Assembly: GCF_048595755.1 (NCBI RefSeq) | Contig: NZ_CP184360.1 | Coordinates: 2,170,001 to 2,234,000 of the forward strand | Length of the DNA: 64,000 nucleotides | Reading direction: 5' to 3' | Source: Luteococcus sp048595755 | Lineage (GTDB): Bacteria; Actinomycetota; Actinomycetes; Propionibacteriales; Propionibacteriaceae | Shown here: piece after piece, positions 8,310 through 17,043 of the stretch | How the letters are laid out: each line of letters starts with the position of its first letter | Numbering within the stretch: the first letter of the stretch is position 1 | The notes under the pieces: model-generated | Database searches by the model: none | Told to the model about the DNA's origin: nothing | The model's input: only the letters and a program-made list of their open reading frames with translations | Translations under genes and position numbers: made by a program

Positions 8310-9538
8310 GCACCCCCGCACCCGCGGCCCAGCAGTCGCGCAGGGCCACCATCCCGTGGGGCGAGGTGGTCACCACGGTGGCGGCCTTCGTCCTGGCCTT
8401 CCTGATCGGCGCCATCCTGATGGTGGCCGCCGATCCCGAGGTGAGCGGCAAGTGGGCCTATTTCTTCGATCGCCCCAGTGATGCCCTCGACGCGTCCTGG
8501 GAGAAGGTCTCCAGCGCCTACGGTGCCCTGATCCAGGGCTCGGTCGGCAGTTGGCAGGCGATCACCGAGACCACCGCCGCCGCCGCACCGCTGATCAGTG
8601 CCGGTCTGGGCATGGCGCTGGCCTTCCGCGCCGGCCTGTTCAACATCGGAGCCCAGGGCCAGGCCATCATGGGCGCGATCCTGGCCGCCTACATCGGTTT
8701 CAGCCTCACCGGTCTGCCGCTGCTGGTGCACCTGCCGCTGGCCCTCGTGCTCGGCGTGCTGGGCGGCGCGATCTGGGGCGGCTTCGTCGGCTGGCTGCGC
8801 GCGGTCACCGGCGCCCACGAGGTGATCGTGACCATCATGATGAACTACGTGGCCTCGCTGACGCTGGCGTGGCTGTTGACCACCAAGGCCTTCCTGCGTC
8901 CGGGGCGCAATGACCCGATCGCACCCGAGGTGCAGTTCAGCGCCACCTTCCCCCGCCTGGAAGGTGGGCAGCTGCACCTGGGCTTCGTGCTGGCCCTGCT
9001 GGCCGCGGTCGGTGTGTGGTGGCTGATGGAACGCTCCACCACCGGTTTCAGGATCAAGGCCGTCGGCGCCAATCCGCACGCCGCCGCCACCGCCGGCATG
9101 AGCGTGGCCCGCACCACGGTCGTCGCCATGACACTCTCGGGCGCACTGGCCGGGCTGGCCGGTGTGCAGGCAGCCCTCGGCCCCGGCGAGTTCGGGCTGC
9201 CGACACCCTTGTCGGCCGGCCTGGTGGGATCGATCGGCTTCGACGCGATCACCGTCGCCCTGCTGGGGCGTTCCAGGCCGCTCGGGACGGTGCTGGCCGG
9301 CCTGCTCTTCGGCGCGATGCACGCCGGTGGTCTGGCCATGCAGTCGCAGGCGGACACACCGCTCACCCTCACCACCGTGCTGCAGGCGCTGATCGTCATG
9401 TTCGTCGCCGCACCCATGCTGGTGCGCACCATCATTCCCTTCCTCAAGGCCCGCAAGGCACAGCCGCCGTCGCTGGCCGGTGAGGCCACCGCCACTGCCA
9501 CCGCACCCGTGGCCGCCGAGAACGGAGCCAAGGCATGA
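8306..9538 (+). CDS. Nucleoside ABC transporter permease 1
   Basis: 410-residue inner-membrane permease of the BPD_transp_2 family. A cytoplasmic start is followed by one helix (VVTTVAAFVLAFLIGAILMVAA), an external loop of about 75 residues, then a cluster of eight or more helices including the conserved GLGMALAFRAGLFNIGAQGQ and GAVTGAHEVIVTIMMNYVA-type segments and a late GLVGSIGFDAITVALLGRSRPLG. It forms a heterodimer with the next gene product. Four-base overlaps on both sides tie it to the ATPase and the second permease. The C-terminal tail is Ala/Thr-rich. Confidence 0.92.
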   Translation: MSTPAPAAQQSRRATIPWGEVVTTVAAFVLAFLIGAILMVAADPEVSGKWAYFFDRPSDALDASWEKVSSAYGALIQGSVGSWQAITETTAAAAPLISAGLGMALAFRAGLFNIGAQGQAIMGAILAAYIGFSLTGLPLLVHLPLALVLGVLGGAIWGGFVGWLRAVTGAHEVIVTIMMNYVASLTLAWLLTTKAFLRPGRNDPIAPEVQFSATFPRLEGGQLHLGFVLALLAAVGVWWLMERSTTGFRIKAVGANPHAAATAGMSVARTTVVAMTLSGALAGLAGVQAALGPGEFGLPTPLSAGLVGSIGFDAITVALLGRSRPLGTVLAGLLFGAMHAGGLAMQSQADTPLTLTTVLQALIVMFVAAPMLVRTIIPFLKARKAQPPSLAGEATATATAPVAAENGAKA

Positions 9539-10857
9539 GGGCCACCAAGTACCCCCAGCAGCCGGCAGCGGCCACCCCCGCCGCCGACGAGATCGTGCTG
9601 CGCACCACCGAGAGTGCCGATGCACGACGCAGCCGCCTCACCACCGGTGCGCTGGTCACCCTCTTCGGACTGCTCCTGCTGGTGCTGGCCCTGAAGGCCG
9701 AGGGCCAGGCCCGCTTCGCGCTCTCGGACGCCTTCGACGCCGTGCAGCTGCCCACCATCACGCTGCCCGGCATGGCCACCGTGCTGGTCTGCGGACTGTT
9801 GACCCTGCTCGCCGGGCTGGGCTACCTGTCGGGTCGGCTCAGCGGCAGGCTCCCCGCCGTGGCGGGCACGGTGGCCGGGCTGGCCGTGATGATCGGCTTC
9901 CTGGCCTGGGCCGTCGCCGGACGGGACCTGCCCTTCCCGCTGACCAACCAGCTCAATGGCACGGTGGCCATCGCCACGCCGCTGGTGCTGGGCGCCCTGG
10001 CCGGCGTCCTGTGCGAGCGCGCGGGCGTGGTGAACGTGGCCATCGAGGGCCAGTTCCTGGTGGCCGCCTTCGCCGCCGGTGTGGTCGGTTCGGTGACCAA
10101 GTCGATTCCCGTCGCACTGGTCGCCGCGGTGATCGCCGGCGTGCTGATGGCGGCACTGCTGGCGCTGTTCACCATCACCTACCTGGTGGACCAGGTGGTC
10201 ATGGGCGTGGTGCTGAATCTCTTTGCCACCGGCATCACCGGCTTCCTCTTCGACCAGCTGGTGCAGCCCCAGTCCGGGGAGCTCAACCAGGCACCGCAGA
10301 TGCAGAACATCGCCATTCCCGGCCTGTCGCAGATCCCCTTCTTCGGGCCCATCCTGTTCAACCAGACGGCCTTGGCCTACCTGGCCATCGCCTCGGTGAT
10401 CCTGGTCTGGTTCCTCGTCTACCGCACCAAGTGGGGCCTGCGGGTGCGCGCCGTCGGTGAGCACCCCAAGGCTGCCGACACCGTGGGCATCAACGTGGCC
10501 CTCACCCGGTGGAGCTCCGTGCTGGCCGGTGGCGTCTTCGCGGGGCTGGGCGGTGCCTTCTTCACCATCGGTTCCACCGGCGCCTTCGCCAAGGACATCA
10601 CCGTCGGCAATGGTTTCATCGCGCTGGCCGCCCTTATCATGGGCCGCTACCACCCGGTGCTGGCACCCCTGATGGCGCTCTTCTTCGGCTTCGTGAAGCA
10701 GATGGCCTCGCAGCTGTCCGCCGTCGGCGTCGAGGTGCCCAGCCAGTGGCTGCTGATGCTGCCCTACCTGGCGTGCATCATCGCCGTCGCCGGTCTGGTG
10801 GGACGGGTGCGCGCACCCGCCGCCGACGGCCAGCCCTATGTGAAGGAAGGCCACTGA
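9535..10857 (+). CDS. Nucleoside ABC transporter permease 2
   Basis: 440-residue second permease, BPD_transp_2 family, with about ten helices. Family motifs include NGTVAIATPLVLGALAGVLCERAGVVNVAIEGQ (about 140-175) and the late GNGFIALAALIMGRYHPVLAPLMALFFG. An N-terminal extension adds two helices before the core. It starts by ATGA overlap with permease 1 and ends one base before the GTG of cdd, so uptake and deamination of cytidine are co-transcribed. Confidence 0.92.
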   Translation: MRATKYPQQPAAATPAADEIVLRTTESADARRSRLTTGALVTLFGLLLLVLALKAEGQARFALSDAFDAVQLPTITLPGMATVLVCGLLTLLAGLGYLSGRLSGRLPAVAGTVAGLAVMIGFLAWAVAGRDLPFPLTNQLNGTVAIATPLVLGALAGVLCERAGVVNVAIEGQFLVAAFAAGVVGSVTKSIPVALVAAVIAGVLMAALLALFTITYLVDQVVMGVVLNLFATGITGFLFDQLVQPQSGELNQAPQMQNIAIPGLSQIPFFGPILFNQTALAYLAIASVILVWFLVYRTKWGLRVRAVGEHPKAADTVGINVALTRWSSVLAGGVFAGLGGAFFTIGSTGAFAKDITVGNGFIALAALIMGRYHPVLAPLMALFFGFVKQMASQLSAVGVEVPSQWLLMLPYLACIIAVAGLVGRVRAPAADGQPYVKEGH

Positions 10858-10858
10858 G

Positions 10859-11275
10859 GTGTCCAGCTCGGGGCAGGAGTGGATCGACTGGGAACTGTTG
10901 CGAGGCCGTGCCCGAGAACTGTGCGAACGCGCCTACGCCCCCTATTCCAACTACCGCGTCGGCGCCGCAGCCCTGGTGGACGACGGCCGGGTGGTGGCCG
11001 GGTGCAATGTGGAGAATGCCGGTTACGGCGTGACGCTGTGCGCCGAATGTGGCCTGGTCAGCGAGTTGGTGGCTGGCGGGGGTGGCCGGTTGTTGGCCTT
11101 CACCTGCTGCAATGCCCAGGGCGAGGTGATCATGCCCTGTGGCCGCTGCCGCCAGCTGCTCTTCGAGCACGGCGGTGACGACCTGCTGGTGGAGACCCCG
11201 CGCGGCATCCTGCGGATGCGCGAGGTGCTGCCGCAGGCCTTCGGCCCCGACGACCTCAGCGGCCAGCGCGGCTGA
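10859..11275 (+). CDS. cdd: Cytidine deaminase
   Basis: 138 residues, the small tetrameric type. Deaminates cytidine and deoxycytidine to uridine and deoxyuridine. Zinc site: Cys61-Ala-Glu63 (Glu is the proton shuttle) and PCGRC with Cys94 and Cys97. The substrate segment YSNYRVGAA is intact. GTG start directly after the permease stop. The last 20 bases overlap the 3' end of the convergent acyltransferase gene. Confidence 0.95.
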   Translation: MSSSGQEWIDWELLRGRARELCERAYAPYSNYRVGAAALVDDGRVVAGCNVENAGYGVTLCAECGLVSELVAGGGGRLLAFTCCNAQGEVIMPCGRCRQLLFEHGGDDLLVETPRGILRMREVLPQAFGPDDLSGQRG

Positions 11276-13361
11276 GCTCGTCGGCCAGGATCGGGGTCAT
11301 GATCCGGGCCGCCGCCGAGGTGACGTGGCTGTGGTCGCGGTAGAGCACATTGTTGCGGGTGACCATCGGGCAGCCATCGGCAGTGCACAGGGGAGCCGAA
11401 AGGTTCGCGTAGCGTCCGCCGAGGTCCTGGACGAATGCGCTGTTCAGCTTCTCGACCGCCGCGACATCCGGCATCCGGGCGGGGATGAGGCACTCACCGG
11501 CCTGGGCGTCGCCCTCGCTCAGGCACTTGCCCGGCGCCGGGGTCTGGGAATGGGCGGGGTCGAAGGACGGTGAGTCCCCCAGGAAGAGGACCGTCGACTT
11601 CTTGGGCAGCTTGGCCAGCGCCTGGGGCATCGCGGTGCGCCATCGGTCGACGAAGCCTTGGGGATCGGGGGAGAAGACGCGGTACTCGGTGACGGTCTGG
11701 CTCGCCACGATGACCTCGGGTTGCAGCTCGTCGAGGGTCCGGAAGGCGGCGTCGCGGAAGTCCTGGCAGGAGCGGTGCTGCTTCGGCGTGCGGTTGGTGG
11801 GACGCTCGCCCAGGTCATTGATCGGGCAGGCATTCGCCGTCAGGCCGAGCACTCGATAACCCTCCTGCCGCCCGATGGCATCCCAGGCGGGCCACCAGTG
11901 GCTGGCGTGCGAATCCCCGAAGAGCACCAGGACGCGCTTGGCACTGGGATCCCCGCCCCAGCAGGAAGCAGTCGAGGCGGCCTTGGTGTTGTCGGCACAG
12001 CCATTGGTCTGGATGGTTGTCAGGTCTTGCTTGAGGTCTGCAAGGGCGGGAGTCAAGGTCAAGGGGGTGACCACCTGCCCCGTGGCCGTCACGGACTCGT
12101 TGGCATACCGCTCCAGGACGGCAGCAGGGACCTGGGACAAGCGCTGCTCCAGCGCCTCGATCCGCACGGAGCCGGACCGACCCTCCATGCGGTGGTTCGC
12201 CCAACCAGTGGCGCAGAGCGTCACCAGGGTGAGTGCCAGCGTGGCGCCCAGGCTGGTGAGGTAGATGGCCTTGCGTCGGCCCGCCAGCGGCATCTGCTGG
12301 AAGGGGCGCTCGATCCACACGTGGGTCGCCCAGGCCGCCAGGACCGAAAGCGCCGCCAGGGCGAGGTGGTGCTGCAACCGCAGGGCCCCTCCGTGTGCGG
12401 CGGCCGGCAGGACCAGGATCGGCCAGTGCCACAGGTAGAGCGAGTAGGAGATGTCACCCAGCCACACCATGACCCTGTTCTCGAGCAGGAGCTTGGACAG
12501 CCGCACCGTGCCATGGTTTCCGGCGATCAGCATGACCGCGGTTCCCAGCACACAGGGCAGGGTGGCCCAACCGGGAAAGGTGGTGTCCGAGTCGACGGCA
12601 AGGGCGCTGCCCAGGACTGCGAGGCCGCCGGCCGCGAGCAGTCCCGTGCGCAGGGCCGGCCCGAAACGGTGTCCCAGCAGGGGGAAGCAGGCCAGCAGGG
12701 CACCGATGCCCAGCTCCCAGGCCCGGGTGTGCAGCAGGTAGAAGGACGGCGTCGGGAAGCGAGGCGTCAAGGTCACCGCGAGCAGGAAGGAGACGATCAC
12801 CACTGGCAGCAGGACCTTCGCCACGCGGGCACGGACGTTGCCGGAGGCCCCGCGTGTGGCCAGGAGGATCACCAAGGGCCACAGCAGGTAGAACTGTTCC
12901 TCGACGGCCAGCGACCAGAAGTGCAGGACGGGTGAGGGGTCACCATCGGCGAAGTAGCCCGCGATGTCGGAGGCCAGGACGAAGTTGGCGACGTACAGCA
13001 GGGCTCCCACCACGTGGGGTCCGTACTGGGCGATGTAGAGCGGCGGAAGGGCTACGGCCATGGCCACCACCGTGAACAGCAGCACCAGCAAGTAGACGGG
13101 TGCCAGCCGCTTCAGCCGCCGTGCGTAGAAGTCGAGGAAGCCGATCCGGCCGCTGCGCTCGACCTCACGCAGCAGGACGCCGGTGATCAGGAAACCCGAC
13201 AGGACGTAGAAGACGTCGACGCCCACGAAACCGCCCTCCAGGCCGGGAACATGGGCGTGGAAGAGCAGGACCGAGCCCACTGCGATGGCACGCATCCCCT
13301 GGATGTCGGGACGAAAGCCACGTTTGCGGGGTGGTGACGGTGCTCGTTTCGAGTGAATCAA
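11256..13361 (-). CDS. Acyltransferase-3/SGNH fusion, cell-surface O-acetyltransferase
   Basis: 701 residues. The N-terminal acyltransferase-3 domain (about 1-370) has some ten helices; it begins with the conserved RGFRPDIQGMRAIAV, has the catalytic-type His in LLFHAHVPG and the GGFVGVDVFYVLSGFLIT motif. A C-terminal extracytoplasmic SGNH domain (about 470-700) has Ser in LFGDSHASHWW and the Asp/His pair in YRDHSHVTSAA. The fusion O-acetylates sugars of surface polysaccharide or peptidoglycan (OatA/OafA group); the target is unknown. I chose TTG 13361 because no ATG or GTG is in frame nearby and the next ATG would remove the RPDIQG motif. It lies antisense between cdd and add and overlaps the cdd 3' end. 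Confidence 0.85.
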   Translation of the reverse strand: MIHSKRAPSPPRKRGFRPDIQGMRAIAVGSVLLFHAHVPGLEGGFVGVDVFYVLSGFLITGVLLREVERSGRIGFLDFYARRLKRLAPVYLLVLLFTVVAMAVALPPLYIAQYGPHVVGALLYVANFVLASDIAGYFADGDPSPVLHFWSLAVEEQFYLLWPLVILLATRGASGNVRARVAKVLLPVVIVSFLLAVTLTPRFPTPSFYLLHTRAWELGIGALLACFPLLGHRFGPALRTGLLAAGGLAVLGSALAVDSDTTFPGWATLPCVLGTAVMLIAGNHGTVRLSKLLLENRVMVWLGDISYSLYLWHWPILVLPAAAHGGALRLQHHLALAALSVLAAWATHVWIERPFQQMPLAGRRKAIYLTSLGATLALTLVTLCATGWANHRMEGRSGSVRIEALEQRLSQVPAAVLERYANESVTATGQVVTPLTLTPALADLKQDLTTIQTNGCADNTKAASTASCWGGDPSAKRVLVLFGDSHASHWWPAWDAIGRQEGYRVLGLTANACPINDLGERPTNRTPKQHRSCQDFRDAAFRTLDELQPEVIVASQTVTEYRVFSPDPQGFVDRWRTAMPQALAKLPKKSTVLFLGDSPSFDPAHSQTPAPGKCLSEGDAQAGECLIPARMPDVAAVEKLNSAFVQDLGGRYANLSAPLCTADGCPMVTRNNVLYRDHSHVTSAAARIMTPILADELSRAGR

Positions 13362-13455
13362 GGTGGGCCTGACGCGGTGGGCACGGGAAACAGGGTCACG
13401 ATAGCGTGGCTGGGCAGTGGAGCAGGACCGACGACACACCAGTGCTGGGAGCGGC

Positions 13456-14538
13456 ATGACGGCGAAATTGAGCAGTGAAGTACTCCGAGGCCTGCCCAAG
13501 GTGACGCTGCACGACCACCTCGACGGTGGGCTGCGTCCCCAGACCGTGATCGACCTGTGCCGCGAGAATGGGCATCCGTTGCCCACCACCGATGCGGGGG
13601 GCCTGCAGGAGTGGATCTTCACCCAATGCGATGCCGGCAACCTGGTGGACTACCTCAAGCCCTTCGAGCTGACCGTGGCCGCCATGCAGACCCCCGAGCA
13701 GTTGGCCAGGGTGGCGCACGAGTTCGTGCTGGACATGGCCGCCGACGGCGTGGTCTATGCCGAGACCAGGTGGGCTCCCGAGCTGCACCAGCGGCGGGGA
13801 CTCGGCCTGACCGAGGCTGTCGTGGCGGTGCGCGACGGCCTGGCCAGTGGCATGGCCGAGGCGAGCGTGGCGGGGACCCCCGTGGTGGCACGACAGTTGC
13901 TGGTCAGCATGCGACACCAGGAACCGACGCTCGCCATCGCGCAGCTGGCGATCGACCTGCGCGACGAGGGCGTGGCCGGATTCGACATCGCCGGCGCCGA
14001 GGAGGGCTTTCCTCCCAGCCGGCACCGGGAGGCCTTCGACCTGCTCAAGCGCAACAATGCCCACTTCACCATTCACGCCGGGGAAGCCTTCGGGCTGCCG
14101 AGCATCTGGGAGGCGGTGCAGCTGTGCGGTGCCGAACGGCTGGGCCACGGGGTGCGCATCGTCGAGGACATCGACACCTCGGGGGAGGAACCCGTGCTGG
14201 GGCGGCTGGCGGCCTACGTGCGCGACGCACGCATCGCGCTGGAGCTGGCGCCCACGTCGAACCTGCAGACGGGGATCGCGCCGAGCATGGGGGAGCACCC
14301 GATCGGCCTGCTCTTCGAGCTGGGATTCCGGGTGACGGTCAACTGTGACAACCGGCTGATGAGCCACACCACGCTGAGCGGCGAGTTCGCTGGCGTCGCC
14401 CAGGCCTTCGGTTGGACGCTGGCCGATGTGGAGCGGTGCACCATCTCTGCCATGCACTCGGCCTTCTGGAGCCATCAGGAACGAGAGCGGCTCATCACCG
14501 AGGTGATCCGTCCCGCCTTCGCCGCCGAAAAAAATTGA
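13456..14538 (+). CDS. add: Adenosine deaminase
   Basis: 360 residues; converts adenosine and deoxyadenosine to inosine and deoxyinosine. Metal ligands His19 and His21 in LHDHLDG; HAGEAFGLPS, ERLGHGVRI and the NCDNRLMS segment are all present. ATG 13456 is preceded by GGGAGCGG. A TAGCGT -10-like box near 13403 provides a promoter, so the gene need not depend on the transport operon from which it is separated by the antisense acyltransferase. Its stop codon overlaps the HAIR-like element of hsp20. Confidence 0.93.
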   Translation: MTAKLSSEVLRGLPKVTLHDHLDGGLRPQTVIDLCRENGHPLPTTDAGGLQEWIFTQCDAGNLVDYLKPFELTVAAMQTPEQLARVAHEFVLDMAADGVVYAETRWAPELHQRRGLGLTEAVVAVRDGLASGMAEASVAGTPVVARQLLVSMRHQEPTLAIAQLAIDLRDEGVAGFDIAGAEEGFPPSRHREAFDLLKRNNAHFTIHAGEAFGLPSIWEAVQLCGAERLGHGVRIVEDIDTSGEEPVLGRLAAYVRDARIALELAPTSNLQTGIAPSMGEHPIGLLFELGFRVTVNCDNRLMSHTTLSGEFAGVAQAFGWTLADVERCTISAMHSAFWSHQERERLITEVIRPAFAAEKN

Positions 14539-14554
14539 GCGTGTTCGACTCAGG
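14534..14554. promoter_or_regulatory. HAIR-like operator (HspR site) upstream of hsp20
   Basis: ATTGAGC (14534-14540), seven bases, then ACTCAGG (14548-14554). The known actinobacterial HspR element is CTTGAGT-N7-ACTCAAG; this matches 11 of 14 defined positions with the exact seven-base spacing. It contains a -35-like TTGAGC and overlaps the add stop codon. Confidence 0.65.
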
Positions 14555-14596
14555 GTGGGAATAAGTCGCTGGAGTCGTTGGTTGGAAGGGATGCAC

Positions 14597-14611
14597 GGCC
14601 ACGAAATGGCC
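14597..14611 (+). promoter_or_regulatory. Small hairpin in the hsp20 5' UTR
   Basis: GGCCA and TGGCC flank a five-base CGAAA loop, about 37 bases before the hsp20 start. It could stabilise the mRNA. It does not pair with the AGGAG ribosome site, so I see no evidence of an RNA thermometer. Confidence 0.3.
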
Positions 14612-14648
14612 GCCGGACCAACAACACAATGACAGGAGTGACTTGATC

Positions 14649-15125
14649 ATGGCTCGTAGCTTCGACCCCTTCCGTGAGATGGACCGCTTCGTCAACGAGT
14701 TCGCTCGCACGCCCAGCGCCGCCCCGATGCCGATGGACCTGTACCGCGACGGTGACACCTTCGTCGCACGCGTCGACCTGCCCGGGGTGGATCCCTCCTC
14801 GATCGACGTCGACGTGGAGGAGCGCACGCTCGCCATTCGCGCCGAGCGCAAGCCCGACGAGGGCAGTGAGGATCGTCGTTGGCTGGCCAAGGAGCGCCCC
14901 GCCGGCACCTTCGCCCGGCAGCTGAACCTCGGTCAGGGCCTTGCCCTGGACAAGATCGAAGCCGACTACCGCGACGGTGTGCTCACCCTGACCATCCCCG
15001 TGGCCGAGCAGGCCAAGCCCCGCAAGATCCAGGTGAACCACTCCGGTGCCGCCGCTCAGATCGAGGGCTCGGTGGACAATGAGCAGCAGGATCCAAGCCA
15101 GGAAGAGGAGCAGCAGGAAGGCTGA
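14649..15125 (+). CDS. Small heat-shock protein, Hsp20/alpha-crystallin family
   Basis: 158-residue ATP-independent holdase that binds unfolding proteins. It starts with the actinobacterial Hsp20 opening SFDPFREMDRFVNEF, then an alpha-crystallin domain (about 30-125) with ARVDLPGVDPSSIDVDVEERTLAIRAERKP and the conserved DGVLTLTIPVAEQAKPRKIQV. A charged Gln/Glu-rich tail ends the protein, and the usual I-x-I anchor is seen only as IPV. ATG 14649 is ten bases after AGGAG; TTG 14643 is the alternative. A HAIR-like element upstream suggests HspR repression; a strong terminator follows. Confidence 0.93.
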   Translation: MARSFDPFREMDRFVNEFARTPSAAPMPMDLYRDGDTFVARVDLPGVDPSSIDVDVEERTLAIRAERKPDEGSEDRRWLAKERPAGTFARQLNLGQGLALDKIEADYRDGVLTLTIPVAEQAKPRKIQVNHSGAAAQIEGSVDNEQQDPSQEEEQQEG

Positions 15126-15152
15126 TCCCAGCGGAAGACAATCGACTTTGAG

Positions 15153-15183
15153 GGGGCGGTGCCAGGTGGCACCGCCCCTTTCT
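15153..15183 (+). terminator. Rho-independent terminator of hsp20
   Basis: Arms 15153-15163 and 15168-15178 are perfect 11-base complements with a four-base loop, followed by TTTCT. It separates hsp20 from the leaderless RNase H gene. Confidence 0.85.
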
Positions 15184-15207
15184 GCTGCCCGCTGGCACAA
15201 TGTCCCG

Positions 15208-16104
15208 GTGATCACTGCAGCAGCTGACGGCTCCTCCCTGTCCAATCCCGGCCCGGCCGGATGGGCGTGGTACATCGACGACAACAACTGGGCCGCCGGA
15301 GGGTGGCCGCGCGGCACCAACAACATGGGCGAACTCATGGCGGTGCTCAACCTGCTGCAGCAGACGGCCGTGGTACCCGACGAGCCGCTCCACATCCTGT
15401 GTGACTCGCAGTACGTCATCAACTCGGTCAGCAAGTGGATGCCGGGGTGGAAGCGCAAGGGGTGGCGCAAGGCCGACGGCAAACCCGTGATGAACGTGGA
15501 ACTGCTGCAGGAGATCGACCGCCAGTTGGTGGGCCGCACCGTGACCTTCGAATGGGTCAAGGGCCATGCCGGCCACCAGATGAACGAGGCCGCGGACTCC
15601 CGTGCCCAGGCCGCGGCACGGGCCTACCGCGACGGCACGCAGGTGCCTGCCGGGCCGGGTTTTCGAGGATCGGGCCAGGCTGATGCCATCAGCCTGGACG
15701 TGGCGCCCACCCCGACCGAACCCGTCGAGATCGACCTGTTCAGCTTCGACGACCCCGAACCGGGCACCGACGTCGACGATGTCATCGCCCTGGAGGAGTC
15801 ACTGCTGCTGGATTCGGTGCGCTCCGACAAGCAGCGAGTCGAGAATCTGCTGCACCCCGAGTACACCGAGATCGGCGCCTCCGGCAAGCTGTGGAGCCGC
15901 GCGCGGATGCTGGCCACCATCGAACCACTGACCAATCGCACCACGCTCGAGGTGATCGGAACCGACCGCCTCGCCGACGATGTGGTGCTCCTGCGGTGGC
16001 GTTCCCGCAGTCGCGGCGCGATTGCGGTGCGCAGTTCCATCTGGGTACGCACCCCCAAGGGCTGGCAGCTCCGCTTCCACCAGGGAACCCCCGCCGACCT
16101 GTGA
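15208..16104 (+). CDS. Ribonuclease HI fused to a DUF4440/SnoaL-like domain
   Basis: 298 residues. Residues 1-140 are RNase HI: catalytic Asp7 (AADGS), Glu42 (NMGEL), Asp66 (CDSQYV) and a final Asp near 124 in GHAGHQMNEAAD, so it should cleave RNA in RNA:DNA hybrids. After an acidic linker, residues about 190-298 form an NTF2-like DUF4440 domain (EESLLLDSVRSDKQRVENLLHPEYTEIG ... WQLRFHQGTPADL). The role of that domain is unknown; NTF2-like folds bind small ligands or dimerise. GTG 15208 lies seven bases after a CACAAT -10 (15196-15201), so the message is probably leaderless. No basic hybrid-binding extension is seen. Confidence 0.88.
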   Translation: MITAAADGSSLSNPGPAGWAWYIDDNNWAAGGWPRGTNNMGELMAVLNLLQQTAVVPDEPLHILCDSQYVINSVSKWMPGWKRKGWRKADGKPVMNVELLQEIDRQLVGRTVTFEWVKGHAGHQMNEAADSRAQAAARAYRDGTQVPAGPGFRGSGQADAISLDVAPTPTEPVEIDLFSFDDPEPGTDVDDVIALEESLLLDSVRSDKQRVENLLHPEYTEIGASGKLWSRARMLATIEPLTNRTTLEVIGTDRLADDVVLLRWRSRSRGAIAVRSSIWVRTPKGWQLRFHQGTPADL

Positions 16105-16122
16105 CCCGGCGCGGGAGCGGGC

Positions 16123-16902
16123 TCACCGGGTGGACAGGCCCACCTCGGCGAAGCCCTCAAGCTGCACGCTCGCCTGCTGCCCCGGTTGCAGGGCCACGGC
16201 TTCGGTCATGGCCCCGGCCAACACCGGGGCGCCGGCGGGCAGGGGGATGTCGTGCTGCAGGGCGACAGCGGCCAAGGCCGTGAAGACCTGGCGCGGATCA
16301 CCCAGGATCGCGTCGCTGCTGCCCGCGGAGACCTGATGGCCGTCCACCAGCATGGACACCGCCAGACCGCTCATCGGGCGCGGGTAGGGCTGCCAGTCGC
16401 CCACCACGAAACGGCAGGCCGAGGTGTTGTCTGCCACCACGTCGGGAAGCGAGAAGCGGAAGTTGCGATAGCGCGAGTCGATCACCTCCAGCCCAGCCGC
16501 CACCGCGTCGGTGGCATCCTCCAGGCGGCGGCCCAGGCTCACGGCGTCCTCGCCCGGCTCGGCCACCACGTCGTGGGCCAGCCGAAAGACCAGCTCCGGC
16601 TCGACGCGGGGATGGACCAGGCCGGCCAGGGACAGGGTGCTGCCGGGGGCCAGCTGCATCCGGTCGGTGAGGAAGCCGACGATCACCTCGTCCACGCCCA
16701 TCTGGGCCATCTTGGCGCGGGAGGTGAACCCGAGCTTGGGGCCCAGGAAGGTTTCGCCCCGCTCGATCCGCAACTGTTTGATCGCCGCCTGCACGGCATA
16801 GGCCTGGGCCAGGCTCAGCCCGTCGCCATGCTGCTCGAGCGCTTCTCCGCGCTCCTGGGCCCGGTCGAGGCGCCGGGCCAGTTCGTCGATGCTCGGGGTC
16901 AC
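16123..16902 (-). CDS. 2-keto-4-pentenoate hydratase / decarboxylase family (MhpD-like)
   Basis: 259 residues of the FAH-related hydratase/decarboxylase family that adds water to 2-oxopent-4-enoate or decarboxylates oxalocrotonate in aromatic meta-cleavage. Conserved: GPKLGFTSRAKMAQMGVDEVIVGFLTDRM, the metal-binding HPRVEPELVFRL (two Glu), and GLEVIDSRYRNF. GTG 16902 follows CAGGAG; a TAGCGT -10 lies at 16940-16935. It stands alone, away from other aromatic genes, so its substrate is uncertain. The catechol genes in this window are of the ortho pathway, which does not use this step. Confidence 0.8.
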   Translation of the reverse strand: MTPSIDELARRLDRAQERGEALEQHGDGLSLAQAYAVQAAIKQLRIERGETFLGPKLGFTSRAKMAQMGVDEVIVGFLTDRMQLAPGSTLSLAGLVHPRVEPELVFRLAHDVVAEPGEDAVSLGRRLEDATDAVAAGLEVIDSRYRNFRFSLPDVVADNTSACRFVVGDWQPYPRPMSGLAVSMLVDGHQVSAGSSDAILGDPRQVFTALAAVALQHDIPLPAGAPVLAGAMTEAVALQPGQQASVQLEGFAEVGLSTR

Positions 16903-17043
16903 GTGGGGCTCCTGGTCGGGGTGCGTGGAGGACCACGCTAACCGAAGGATGCGGTTCCCGGCAGCAGATTCATCCGGACGACGGATGCTGCTGACCCCAC
17001 TGGTGCGACAGACTGCGGGGACACCCCACCCAGGAGGAATCCC

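Noticed and set aside
14597..14611. RNA thermometer in the hsp20 leader
   Set aside because: The hairpin does not pair with the ribosome binding site and lacks ROSE or fourU features.
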